From: Bacillus safensis
Lineage (GTDB): Bacteria > Bacillota > Bacilli > Bacillales > Bacillaceae
Direction: 5' to 3'
NCBI GenBank assembly: GCA_030159235.1
Contig: BSBG01000003.1
Location: 489,522-553,521 of the forward strand
Length of the DNA stretch: 64,000 nucleotides
In this document: positions 19,957 to 27,670 of the stretch, in pieces
How positions within the stretch are numbered: position 1 is the first letter of the stretch
Layout: every line of letters starts with the position of its first letter
Made by a program: the position numbers and the translations under genes
The notes under the pieces: generated by a model
The model's database searches: none
The model's input: the letters and a program-made list of their open reading frames with translations, nothing else
Told to the model about the DNA's origin: nothing

Positions 19957-20002
19957 GAAAGGGTATAACATATTTTATATGACTAATATGTTATACCCTT
20001 TC
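19957..20002 (-). terminator. long perfect hairpin downstream of the 20043 gene
   Basis: An 18-bp perfect inverted repeat (GAAAGGGTATAACATATT with its complement) surrounds a 10-nt loop. On the minus strand a T-rich stretch follows. It probably terminates the GNAT gene at 20043. Its length and perfection are unusual for this window. Confidence 0.7.
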
Positions 20003-20042
20003 TTCTTAAACTAACGCACCTGTTAGCATAACAAGTAAATTA

Positions 20043-20516
20043 TTATTTTATTTTTTTTAGCATTTTAAAATTAGCTAACTTAACCCCTTTTTTTTCCACA
20101 GTTTGTGAACAAACAATTTTGTAACCTAGATGTTCAAAAAATGGCTTAGCTGTAATACTTGCTTCGGTATCAATTTCTAAAAGATTTAGTTTCTTTGCCT
20201 CAGATTCGAGCATATCAACTAAAGCTGTGGCTATCCCTTGTCCTTGATAATCTTTATGAACGAATAGTCTATCTAAGTACCCGGTATGCGTTAAATCGCT
20301 AAAACCAACAACTTTATCATTCATTTTAGCAACAAATGTTATATTTTGACCCAATGATTCCTTCCAAGAATTAATTTTAGATTCTTTTTCATCTCTTGGT
20401 GCCCAAGCATCCAATTGTACTTGGGAATAATTTTTTGAATTTACGGAATGAACTGTTTCATAAAACAATGAAACAATCTCTTTTGTATCAGTTTCCTTAT
20501 ACTTTATAATCTCCAC
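20043..20516 (-). CDS. GNAT-family N-acetyltransferase
   Basis: A 157-residue acetyltransferase starting at GTG 20516, with GGGAGG 11 nt upstream. Visible elements are IIKYKETDTKEIVSLFYETV (strand 1/helix 1), KMNDKVVGFSDLTHTGYLDR (strands 2-4), motif A VHKDYQGQGIATALVDML, and the C-terminal ITAKPFFEHLGYKIV with a VEKKGVKLANFKM tail. The last element matches the YafP/ElaA-like subgroup that modifies small molecules. It is monocistronic and followed by the 18-bp hairpin. The substrate is unknown. Base composition is lower in GC than in the flanking metabolic genes, like the other genes in this stretch. Confidence 0.87.
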   Translation of the reverse strand: MEIIKYKETDTKEIVSLFYETVHSVNSKNYSQVQLDAWAPRDEKESKINSWKESLGQNITFVAKMNDKVVGFSDLTHTGYLDRLFVHKDYQGQGIATALVDMLESEAKKLNLLEIDTEASITAKPFFEHLGYKIVCSQTVEKKGVKLANFKMLKKIK

Positions 20517-20764
20517 TTTCTGTTATACCTCCCCTTATTAGGATAAGCATCCTATGTTGTTATTCTCAATGAGAACTTCTTGCACCCTCATAACACAAGA
20601 TATTAACGCTTGGTCTAAAGACCTCACTACCCTCCCGCTGTGGGCTACGCCCTCCACCAAAAACCAACTTATGTTCCAATGTTTAGAAAAAAAGATATAT
20701 GCTCATATATTGAACATAGTATCCTCTTATTAGTTTAGTCTATTTAACGTATCAGTGTGCTTTC

Positions 20765-21235
20765 TTACGATTTAGACTTAAGCAATTGCAGCTCGTGCTC
20801 CACAATATCTGCTGCTTCGGTTATAAATTGAATGATTAAATCTAATTCTTCTGGTTTATATTCGTTTGTGAGTTCTTTTGTTGATGTTGATAAAGATTTG
20901 AACAGTGCTTTTACCTGTGATTTTCCCGCTGTTAATGGAACAATGATCACTCTTCGTTTGTCTTTTGGGTCCTTTTCCCTTTTGGCGTAGCTCGCTATTT
21001 CAAGGCGGTCAATGAGAGCTGTGACTGCACCGGAGCTAAGGCCTGTTTTTTCACTTAATTCCCCTGCCGTGAGGGGGCCGAGTTCGTTTAATAAATCGGC
21101 TGATTTGAGATCTGTTGGAAAAAGACCGAGCGATTGCGCGGCTGCTTGGTGGAATAAAACGGTTCGTGTGGCGAGGCGCCTCATTGTATGTATCATCAAG
21201 TCTGCTCTGTCTTCAGCCTCGTTCTTTATTGACAA
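20765..21235 (-). CDS. MarR-family repressor
   Basis: Winged-helix dimeric repressor, 156 aa, start TTG at 21235 with GGGAGGAG about 6 nt upstream. Recognition elements are LKSADLLNELGPLTAGELSE and TGLSSGAVTALIDRLE, with the wing KDPKDKRRVIIVPLT. It is divergent from an MFS drug exporter. The gap between the two contains a 25-bp perfect palindrome that is almost certainly its operator. The arrangement matches the yusO-yusP and ycgE-mdr pairs of B. subtilis. I cannot say which is the closer ortholog, so no symbol is given. The expected ligand is a toxic lipophilic compound. Confidence 0.9.
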   Translation of the reverse strand: MSIKNEAEDRADLMIHTMRRLATRTVLFHQAAAQSLGLFPTDLKSADLLNELGPLTAGELSEKTGLSSGAVTALIDRLEIASYAKREKDPKDKRRVIIVPLTAGKSQVKALFKSLSTSTKELTNEYKPEELDLIIQFITEAADIVEHELQLLKSKS

Positions 21236-21259
21236 CTTGTTCTCCTCCCTTTAAAATCA

Positions 21260-21284
21260 ATTTATCTTGATCATCAAGATAAAT
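21260..21284. promoter_or_regulatory. MarR operator palindrome
   Basis: ATTTATCTTGAT and ATCAAGATAAAT are perfect 12-bp arms around a single C. The site lies about 25 nt upstream of the marR start and about 70 nt upstream of the MFS start, so a dimer could repress both promoters. Confidence 0.85.
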
Positions 21285-21354
21285 GTTCTCTTACTTTATG
21301 GTTAAGTTGATCATAGCAAAAATAAGCAGAGAACGTAAGCAGGAGGTAAATGAA

Positions 21355-22875
21355 ATGAATCATGTGGATAAAGGCAAGGCATCCACTCGCTTTGTTGTCA
21401 TCGGTTTGCTGTTAGGAATTTTTATGGCAGCGATGGACAATACCATTGTTGCAACAGCGATGGGAAGCATCGTAGCAGATTTGGGCAGTTTTGATAAATT
21501 TGCTTGGGTGACGGCTTCTTATATGGTGGCAGTGATGGCCGGAATGCCGATTTACGGGAAGCTTTCTGATATGTATGGTCGAAAGCGTTTTTTTCTGTTT
21601 GGACTTATTTTCTTTTTAATTGGATCTGCGCTGTGCGGTATCGCACAAACGATGGATCAGCTCATTATTTACCGAGCCATTCAAGGGCTTGGAGGCGGTG
21701 CCCTTCTTCCGATCGCGTTCACGATTATCTTTGATATCTTCCCGCCTGAAAAGCGCGGAAAAATGTCCGGTATGTTTGGTGCAGTCTTTGGTTTATCGAG
21801 TGTATTAGGACCTTTGTTAGGTGCTATTATCACAGATTCGATCGGCTGGCATTGGGTTTTCTATATTAACGTGCCAATCGGTATTGTTAGTGTTTTCTTG
21901 ATCGCCAGATACTATCAGGAGTCGCTTGAACATCGTAAGCAGAAAATCGACTGGTCAGGTGCCATTACGCTTGTCGTTGCGGTTGTCAGCTTAATGTTCG
22001 CACTTGAGCTTGGCGGTAAATCTTATGCTTGGGATTCGGTGCAAATTCTCACGCTGTTTGCTGTGTTTCTTGTGTTCGGTACGATTTTCTTTATTGTTGA
22101 ACGTAAGGCTGAGGAACCGATTATTTCATTTTGGATGTTTAAAAATCGTTTATTTGCGACATCTCAAATTTTGGCGTTTTTATATGGCGGAACATTTATT
22201 ATTCTTGCTGTCTTTATTCCTATTTTCGTACAAGCGGTGTATGGTGAATCTGCGACAAGTGCAGGATTCATTTTAACACCGATGATGATAGGGTCAGTCA
22301 TTGGCAGTATGATTGGCGGAACAATGCAGACAAAAGTGCCATTTAGACGACTGATGACCATCTCTGTCATTTCATTTTTCGCTGGGATGCTGTTGCTTGC
22401 TAATATGTCACCAGATACAGCGAGACTGTGGCTCACACTCTTTATGATGATATCTGGCTTTGGCGTCGGGTTCAGCTTCTCCCTTCTGCCGTCAGCTTCA
22501 ATGAATGATCTTGAGCCGCGCTACCGAGGCAGTGCAAACTCGACCAATTCATTTATGAGATCACTTGGGATGACGCTAGGTGTCACAATTTTCGGGACGA
22601 TTCAAACCAATGTGCTGACAAATCGTTTAGCAGATGCCTTTAGCGGAATGAAAGGATCCTCTTCTCAATTAGGCGATCCACAGGCCATTTTTCAAGAAGG
22701 TGCCCGCTCACAAATTCCGCCTGATATTTTAAATAAAGTCATTGATGCGATGTCACAAAGTATTACGTACGTATTTTTGCTTGCTTTATTCCCTATTGCT
22801 CTTGCGGCGATTACGGTTGTATTTATGGGAAATGCACGAGTCCGTACATCAAATGAAATGAAAGAAAACGAATAA
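21355..22875 (+). CDS. MFS multidrug exporter, DHA2 (EmrB/QacA) family
   Basis: Proton-driven drug efflux pump with 14 predicted helices, 506 aa from the ATG at 21355 (AGGAGG 8 nt upstream; the longer frame from 21283 lacks an RBS and overlaps the operator). Family motifs are FMAAMDNTIVATAMGSIVAD (motif D1), GKLSDMYGRKRFF (motif A) and GLGGGALLPIAFTIIFD. Motif C reads GAVFGLSSVLGPLLGAIITD, with WHWVFYINVPIG after it. It resembles YusP/Mdr of B. subtilis. Control by the divergent MarR protein is likely. A bidirectional terminator follows. Confidence 0.92.
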   Translation: MNHVDKGKASTRFVVIGLLLGIFMAAMDNTIVATAMGSIVADLGSFDKFAWVTASYMVAVMAGMPIYGKLSDMYGRKRFFLFGLIFFLIGSALCGIAQTMDQLIIYRAIQGLGGGALLPIAFTIIFDIFPPEKRGKMSGMFGAVFGLSSVLGPLLGAIITDSIGWHWVFYINVPIGIVSVFLIARYYQESLEHRKQKIDWSGAITLVVAVVSLMFALELGGKSYAWDSVQILTLFAVFLVFGTIFFIVERKAEEPIISFWMFKNRLFATSQILAFLYGGTFIILAVFIPIFVQAVYGESATSAGFILTPMMIGSVIGSMIGGTMQTKVPFRRLMTISVISFFAGMLLLANMSPDTARLWLTLFMMISGFGVGFSFSLLPSASMNDLEPRYRGSANSTNSFMRSLGMTLGVTIFGTIQTNVLTNRLADAFSGMKGSSSQLGDPQAIFQEGARSQIPPDILNKVIDAMSQSITYVFLLALFPIALAAITVVFMGNARVRTSNEMKENE

Positions 22876-22878
22876 TGT

Positions 22879-22914
22879 AAAAAAGCAGAGCGATTACGGC
22901 TCTGCTTTTTTTCT
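22879..22914. terminator. bidirectional terminator
   Basis: AAAAGCAGAGC and GCTCTGCTTTT form an 11-bp stem around a 7-nt loop. It is shared by the MFS gene and the convergent aldolase operon. Confidence 0.9.
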
Positions 22915-23783
22915 TATTGATATAACGGATGGGCTTTGCCTTCACTGCCTACGATCCGTATTTTCGATGTGACCATGTCTTTTGCTGCTTGTTTTGCTTT
23001 TTGTAAATACATACGCGGATCTAAGCTTTCAGGTTCGTTTGAGAAATGATCACGTATCGCCTCGGAGTATGCATTTTTCAGTTCAGTGGACACATTGACC
23101 TTTGCCATACCAAGTGCAACGCATCGCTTGACATCGTTATCCGGTACAGCGGAACCACCGTGCAGGACAAGTGGTACATCGACCAGCGCTGCAATTTGTT
23201 CAATGCGGGCAAAGTCGATATCTGGCACCCCTTTATAAATGCCGTGCGCAGTACCAATCGCAGGCGCTAAAGTCGGCACCCCCGTTTCTTCTACAAATTG
23301 ACGGCACTCTGCTGGAACAGCTTTTTCCGCATCCTTTTCATCAACGACGATATCATCTTCTACGCCGCCTACCTTGCCTAGCTCTGCTTCGACATTCACA
23401 CCGACTTTTAATGCAAGCTCCACAACTTCTTTTGTGCGGCGTACATTTTCTTCATATGAATGCATCGATGCATCGATCATGACGGATGTATATCCGGCCC
23501 GAATACAGGTGAGAATCACATCAAAGTCTGTGCAATGATCCAGATGAAGACCGACTGGGATTTGATATTGATCAACCGCCGCCTTCACTGTATCTGCAAT
23601 CGCTTTTGCTCCAAGAGATTGGACCGTTCCAACCGTTGTTTGCAAAATCACAGGTGACTTTAATTCTGCGGCAGTTTCGAGCACCCAATAAATACTGTCA
23701 AAGGAGTGCACATTGAATGCCACAATTCCGTAATTTTCTTTTTTCGCAGCCTCAAGCATTGGTGTTGTTGAAAGTAAAGGCAT
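22914..23783 (-). CDS. class II ketose-1,6-bisphosphate aldolase (tagatose/fructose)
   Basis: Zinc-dependent aldolase that splits a ketohexose 1,6-bisphosphate into glyceraldehyde-3-P and dihydroxyacetone-P. It has 289 aa from the ATG at 23783 (AGAGG about 10 nt upstream); an upstream TTG is possible. Metal and catalytic residues are seen in GLHLDHCTDF (catalytic Asp, Zn His), EAELGKVGG, APAIGTAHGIYKG (Zn His), VLHGGSAVPD (Zn His) and KVNVSTELK. The length and the GTAHG loop fit the GatY/KbaY/FbaA group. It is last in a PTS operon that makes a 1-phosphate and then a 1,6-bisphosphate, so it completes the pathway. Substrate epimer (fructose or tagatose) is not decided by sequence. Confidence 0.87.
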   Translation of the reverse strand: MPLLSTTPMLEAAKKENYGIVAFNVHSFDSIYWVLETAAELKSPVILQTTVGTVQSLGAKAIADTVKAAVDQYQIPVGLHLDHCTDFDVILTCIRAGYTSVMIDASMHSYEENVRRTKEVVELALKVGVNVEAELGKVGGVEDDIVVDEKDAEKAVPAECRQFVEETGVPTLAPAIGTAHGIYKGVPDIDFARIEQIAALVDVPLVLHGGSAVPDNDVKRCVALGMAKVNVSTELKNAYSEAIRDHFSNEPESLDPRMYLQKAKQAAKDMVTSKIRIVGSEGKAHPLYQ

Positions 23784-23785
23784 GA

Positions 23786-24244
23786 TCAAACATCCTCTCT
23801 CGTTAAAATATCTGTTTCTAATACAGTAAGCATGTCTTCATTTGTTCTTGTTTCCAGCAGCTTTTGTCGTTTCGCCTCATCCATTAAGCCCCGTGAAAGG
23901 GCAGAAAGAGCCTTTAAATGAGTGGTCCCTGCTTCATTTTTGGGGATCAGTAACGATAAGAAGAAAAAGCAAGGCTTTCCATCAAATGCATCCCATTCAA
24001 TGCCTGTTTCCGTGCGAACGATCACAAGTGCTGGTTTCGTGATGGCTTCTGTTTGTGTATGCGGAATGGCAAATCCATCTTGGAATCCGGTTGTACTAAG
24101 AGCTTCCCTTTCTGCTAAACCTTTTTTGACATCCTCTTGTGATGTGCAAATCCCTGCTTTGTAGGCAATGTCAGCAATGGCTGCGAACACGCCAGCCTGT
24201 GAAGAAGCCGTTTCATGAAGATTCATATAGATATGTTCCATCAT
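23786..24244 (-). CDS. PTS EIIA, fructose/mannitol type
   Basis: Cytosolic phosphocarrier of 152 aa that passes phosphate from HPr to the adjacent EIIBC. The phospho-acceptor His lies in FAIPHTQTEAI, the conserved PTS_EIIA_2 signature. The preceding segment, GLAEREALSTTGFQDG, is also characteristic. Unlike FruA of B. subtilis, where EIIA is fused to EIIBC, here it is a separate gene between EIIBC and the aldolase. GGGAGG lies upstream of an ATG-ATG pair (24244/24241). It overlaps or abuts the aldolase start by a few nucleotides, consistent with coupled translation. Confidence 0.92.
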   Translation of the reverse strand: MMEHIYMNLHETASSQAGVFAAIADIAYKAGICTSQEDVKKGLAEREALSTTGFQDGFAIPHTQTEAITKPALVIVRTETGIEWDAFDGKPCFFFLSLLIPKNEAGTTHLKALSALSRGLMDEAKRQKLLETRTNEDMLTVLETDILTREDV

Positions 24245-24259
24245 TTCTCTTCCTCCCTC

Positions 24260-25675
24260 TTAAACTGCGGGTTTGTCTATTTTTTTACGGTAAAGTCCGT
24301 ATAGAATCGCACCTACAAGTGATCCGATTAGTATGGAAAGTACCCACTGAAATGCACCTGTGACGACTGGAAGAACAAGGAATCCACCATGTGGTGCAGG
24401 AACCTGTACGCCAAACAGATATGTCAAAATGGCAGAAATGGCCGAGCCAAACATGATAATTGGCAGGACAACAACAGGGTTTTTCGCTGCAAATGGGATG
24501 GCTCCTTCTGTAATATGTGTCGCCCCCAGAATATAGTTGATCATCCCAGCATTTCGTTCTTGTGGTGTGAAATGTTTTCGGAAAATCGTTGTTGCAATCG
24601 CAATGATAAGCGGTGGTGTAATACATGCTGCAGACACACCTGCCATGAAGTAAAGATCGCCCTGTGCAAGTAAAGCTGTTCCTGTGACATAGGCTGCTTT
24701 GTTAAATGGACCACCCATATCAAATCCACACATTGCTCCAACAATTAAGCCTAAGAGCAGCGGATTTGTGGATTGAACGGATGAGAGAAAATCCATTAAT
24801 GAATTATTTAGCCCTGTGATTGGAACTAATAGAGGTGTCATGACAGCCCCAATTAAGAAAATACCGATAACAGGATAGATGAAGATCGATTTTAATCCAT
24901 CAAGTGATGCTGGTAATTTTTGAAGCAAGAATTGAAGCAATAAAATGATATATCCTGCTGCAAAACCTGCGATAATACCACCTAAGAAACCAGCACCACC
25001 ATCGTTTGCAAGCAGGCCGCCGATAAACCCAACAACCATCCCTGGGCGTCTTGCGATCGAATCAGCGATAAATGCTGCTAAAATAGGCACCATTAAGCTA
25101 AATCCAAGTCCGCCAATGTTTTTCAAATAGGCAGCAAACGGATGATATGTTTCGTGCTGCGGATCAGCAGAGTAAATACCGAATAAGAAAGAAATGGCAA
25201 TTAATACCCCGCCCCCGACGACAAATGGCAGCATGTGTGATACACCGTTCATTAAGTGCTTATAGATGGTGTGTATCCATTTATTTGCTGTCTTTTGTTG
25301 AGAGGATGAAGGAGCAGCTGCTTTTTCTGTTCCAGAAGCCCGGCCTTTCACTTGATGTACGGGTGCATCTCCATTGATAATGCCCTGGATCAGCTCGGCT
25401 GGCGTGCGAATGCCTTTCGCTACAGGCACTTCAATAAGTGGTTTGCCGTGAAAACGGTCTGTGTGCACATCTTTGTCAGCTGCCACAATGACCCCATCTG
25501 CTTCCAGAATGTCTTGATCGGTTAAAGCGTTTTCAATTCCTACTTGACCATGCGTTTCGACTTTGATGTCGACCCCTAATTGCTCAGCAGCGATTTTTAA
25601 GGCTTCAGCTGCCATAAATGTATGTGCAATGCCTGTTGGACAGCCGGTTGCAGCGACAATTTTTTTTCGGCTCAT
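24260..25675 (-). CDS. PTS EIIBC, fructose family
   Basis: Membrane permease of 471 aa. The N-terminal EIIB (about 1-100) has phospho-Cys in ATGCPTGIAHTFMAAEAL. A Ser/Ala/Gln linker at about 105-130 precedes the EIIC_2 domain, with about nine helices and GFIGGLLANDGGAGFLGG and GFDMGGPFNKAAY typical of fructose-type permeases. The start is ATG at 25675 with AAGGGGG 8 nt upstream. In this family the sugar enters as its 1-phosphate. Separate EIIA and kinase genes flank it. The preferred ketohexose is not readable from the sequence. Confidence 0.92.
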   Translation of the reverse strand: MSRKKIVAATGCPTGIAHTFMAAEALKIAAEQLGVDIKVETHGQVGIENALTDQDILEADGVIVAADKDVHTDRFHGKPLIEVPVAKGIRTPAELIQGIINGDAPVHQVKGRASGTEKAAAPSSSQQKTANKWIHTIYKHLMNGVSHMLPFVVGGGVLIAISFLFGIYSADPQHETYHPFAAYLKNIGGLGFSLMVPILAAFIADSIARRPGMVVGFIGGLLANDGGAGFLGGIIAGFAAGYIILLLQFLLQKLPASLDGLKSIFIYPVIGIFLIGAVMTPLLVPITGLNNSLMDFLSSVQSTNPLLLGLIVGAMCGFDMGGPFNKAAYVTGTALLAQGDLYFMAGVSAACITPPLIIAIATTIFRKHFTPQERNAGMINYILGATHITEGAIPFAAKNPVVVLPIIMFGSAISAILTYLFGVQVPAPHGGFLVLPVVTGAFQWVLSILIGSLVGAILYGLYRKKIDKPAV

Positions 25676-25688
25676 CTGTTATTCCCCC

Positions 25689-26603
25689 TTATATCTTCTG
25701 AATGTGTACTTGGTCAATCAATGAATCAATGTCATGTAAATCACTTAAGCCTTTCGAAAACGCAGTGGATGCGCCCGTTGCAATGCCGTAGCGTAAGCAT
25801 TCTTCAGATGAATGTCCTTCAAGATGTTTACTAAGAAAAGCGGCGAGCATCGCATCTCCAGAACAAGCGGTGTTTACGACAGTGCCTTTTGGTGCGTTTC
25901 CTTTAAACACGGCGTCCTTCGTGATGAATAATGCCCCTTCTCCGCCGCGGGAAATCAGCACTTGCTCTGCACCCATCTCAATGAGTTTTTCACCTGATTG
26001 AATGAGTTCTTTTTCTGACAATGGGTGTGTTTTGCTGAAAAATGCAGCGATTTCTTCTTCATTCGGTTTTAATAAATACGGCTTGTATGGAAGCGTCTCA
26101 AGAACCGCAGAGGAGCTTGTGTCTAAAATGAACTTGACGTTTTGTTGATGACAAATAGCCGCTACTTCTGAAAAAATGCTGGCAGGAACACCCTTTGGCA
26201 GACTGCCTGACATGATGAGGATGCCTCCTTGCGGGATATCCGCAATTTTCTCACGAAAGGCGTCAAGCGCTTTTGCTTCTATCGCAGGGCCTTGATTCAC
26301 GAGCTTGTATTCTTCTGTCGTATTGATAAAAACATTGATGCGTGTAATTCCTTCAACCGAGATAAAATCGGTCTGAATGGAGAGATCCTTTAAGGATTGT
26401 TCAATATAAGAGCCTGAAAACCCAGCGATAAATCCTAATGCAGTGCTGGTGAAGCCATATTTCTTTAGCATAATCGACACATTGACGCCTTTTCCATTCG
26501 GCTGATAATCTTCATCTTCCGTGCGGTTGACAGCATTTGCCCGCATTTCTTTTACTGCAATATATAGGTCAATAGCAGGATTTAAGGTGCAAGTATAAAT
26601 CAA
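25689..26603 (-). CDS. PfkB-family 1-phosphofructokinase / tagatose-1-phosphate kinase
   Basis: ATP-dependent sugar kinase, 304 aa, that phosphorylates the ketose-1-phosphate imported by the PTS. The N-terminal MIYTCTLNPAIDLYI is typical of FruK/LacC. Substrate-loop residues are in YQPNGKGVNVSIMLKKYG, with GSLPKGVP in the core. The catalytic Asp is in NTACSGDAMLAAFLS (anion hole). The start is TTG at 26603 with AAGGTG 7 nt upstream. It is first in the operon, just after a cre-like palindrome. A tagatose-1-phosphate kinase (TagK) has been described in B. licheniformis in a comparable PTS route, which is why tagatose is considered. Confidence 0.88.
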   Translation of the reverse strand: MIYTCTLNPAIDLYIAVKEMRANAVNRTEDEDYQPNGKGVNVSIMLKKYGFTSTALGFIAGFSGSYIEQSLKDLSIQTDFISVEGITRINVFINTTEEYKLVNQGPAIEAKALDAFREKIADIPQGGILIMSGSLPKGVPASIFSEVAAICHQQNVKFILDTSSSAVLETLPYKPYLLKPNEEEIAAFFSKTHPLSEKELIQSGEKLIEMGAEQVLISRGGEGALFITKDAVFKGNAPKGTVVNTACSGDAMLAAFLSKHLEGHSSEECLRYGIATGASTAFSKGLSDLHDIDSLIDQVHIQKI

Positions 26604-26654
26604 TTGGTTTCACCTTCTTTCTTTTCTCTAAAGAAAGTATCTCATATGATTCGG

Positions 26655-26668
26655 TGAAAATGTTTTCA
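26655..26668. promoter_or_regulatory. cre-like palindrome before the ketohexose PTS operon
   Basis: TGAAAATGTTTTCA is a 14-bp perfect arm palindrome. It differs from the CcpA consensus only at the central CG (here TG). It lies about 52 nt upstream of the kinase start. Confidence 0.55.
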
Positions 26669-26690
26669 GATTGTGTAAAGGTTTTCATGA

Positions 26691-26728
26691 AAAAAAGCCT
26701 TCCAGATCAAAGTCTTGAAGGCTTTTCT
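26691..26728 (-). terminator. terminator after the RpiR regulator gene
   Basis: AAAAGCCTTC and GAAGGCTTTT form a 10-bp stem around a 14-nt loop with a T-run. It separates the regulator from the PTS operon. Confidence 0.88.
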
Positions 26729-26734
26729 TATCGA

Positions 26735-27511
26735 TTATTTCATTCGGATCACATAGGCATCGAGTAAAATGCGGGCAATAACATGAAGAGACAGGCGGGA
26801 TCTGACTTCATAATCTGGAAAGAAAGATTGGTCCCCTTTATATCCGACTAGTGTCATATCTGATATTTTGCTTAACGTAGAATCTATTCTTGTCGTAACG
26901 GTAATGGTTGTCACTTGCTTCATGCTGAGATTTTGACACGCTTCAACGAGCTCAGCTGTTTCCCCATTTAATGAAACAAAGATGGCCAGTTCGTTTTTAT
27001 CAATGTCTCGCGATTTTAGCCGAATGATATTCGGATCATCATGTACTTCACAGGTTTTTCCGATGAGCTGTAATTTGATCGTCATCTCTTTGGCGATCAT
27101 CTCTGAAAAGCCCCTGCCGAAAATATAAATTTTATCTGCATTATGTATTTTTTGAACAGCGTCTTCAATTTGCCCAATACTTTGCAGCTGTATCGTCTTT
27201 AAAACCTCTTCTTCATTTTTCCGAATGGCTAGTTTGATGTCTTCGTCAATATTTTTGAGTTGGTCGCTTGCATCTGTCATTTTCTTTTCTTGTTTCAATC
27301 GATATTTAAAGGATGTATAGCCGTTGTAGCCGATTTTTTTCATCAGTCTGACAATTGTGGCTGTCGACACATTGGCTCTTTCGCTTAAAGTGACAATGGA
27401 TAAGGTGGAGATATCCTCTAAATGCTGGTGAATATAATGGAGTAAATAGCGTTCTGTTTCACTTAACGTTTGATACACATCGCTTGGGATGTTAAATAAT
27501 GATTCATTCAA
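26735..27511 (-). CDS. RpiR-family regulator (HTH-SIS)
   Basis: Sugar-phosphate-responsive transcription regulator, 258 aa, start TTG at 27511 with AAGGGGG 7 nt upstream. The N-terminal HTH_6 domain includes LSIVTLSERANVSTATIVRL and MKKIGYNGYTSFKYRL. The C-terminal SIS domain (about 105-240) includes ADKIYIFGRGFSEMIAKEM and LAIFVSLNGETAELVEACQ, which bind phosphosugars. It precedes the ketohexose PTS operon in the same orientation, separated by a terminator, so it likely controls that operon in response to a ketose phosphate. Whether it activates or represses is not visible. Confidence 0.9.
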   Translation of the reverse strand: MNESLFNIPSDVYQTLSETERYLLHYIHQHLEDISTLSIVTLSERANVSTATIVRLMKKIGYNGYTSFKYRLKQEKKMTDASDQLKNIDEDIKLAIRKNEEEVLKTIQLQSIGQIEDAVQKIHNADKIYIFGRGFSEMIAKEMTIKLQLIGKTCEVHDDPNIIRLKSRDIDKNELAIFVSLNGETAELVEACQNLSMKQVTTITVTTRIDSTLSKISDMTLVGYKGDQSFFPDYEVRSRLSLHVIARILLDAYVIRMK

Positions 27512-27670
27512 TTCGATTCCCCCTTACTCATTTCATACTATAATTAAATGCCCAATAAAAACAAGATGATTCTTTTGTCATATATTTTGATGAAAAGCCA
27601 ACATGAGTGAAATTTTATTTTTGACATAAACTAAGGGAAAGTCGTTTCTCTGTGAAAGGAGCTGATACGT

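Noticed and set aside
20517..20764. GC-richer patch between the GNAT and MarR genes as a possible RNA gene or insertion-sequence end
   Set aside because: Only short weak pairings (GGTC-TAAA-GACC) and no conserved RNA or terminal repeat pattern.
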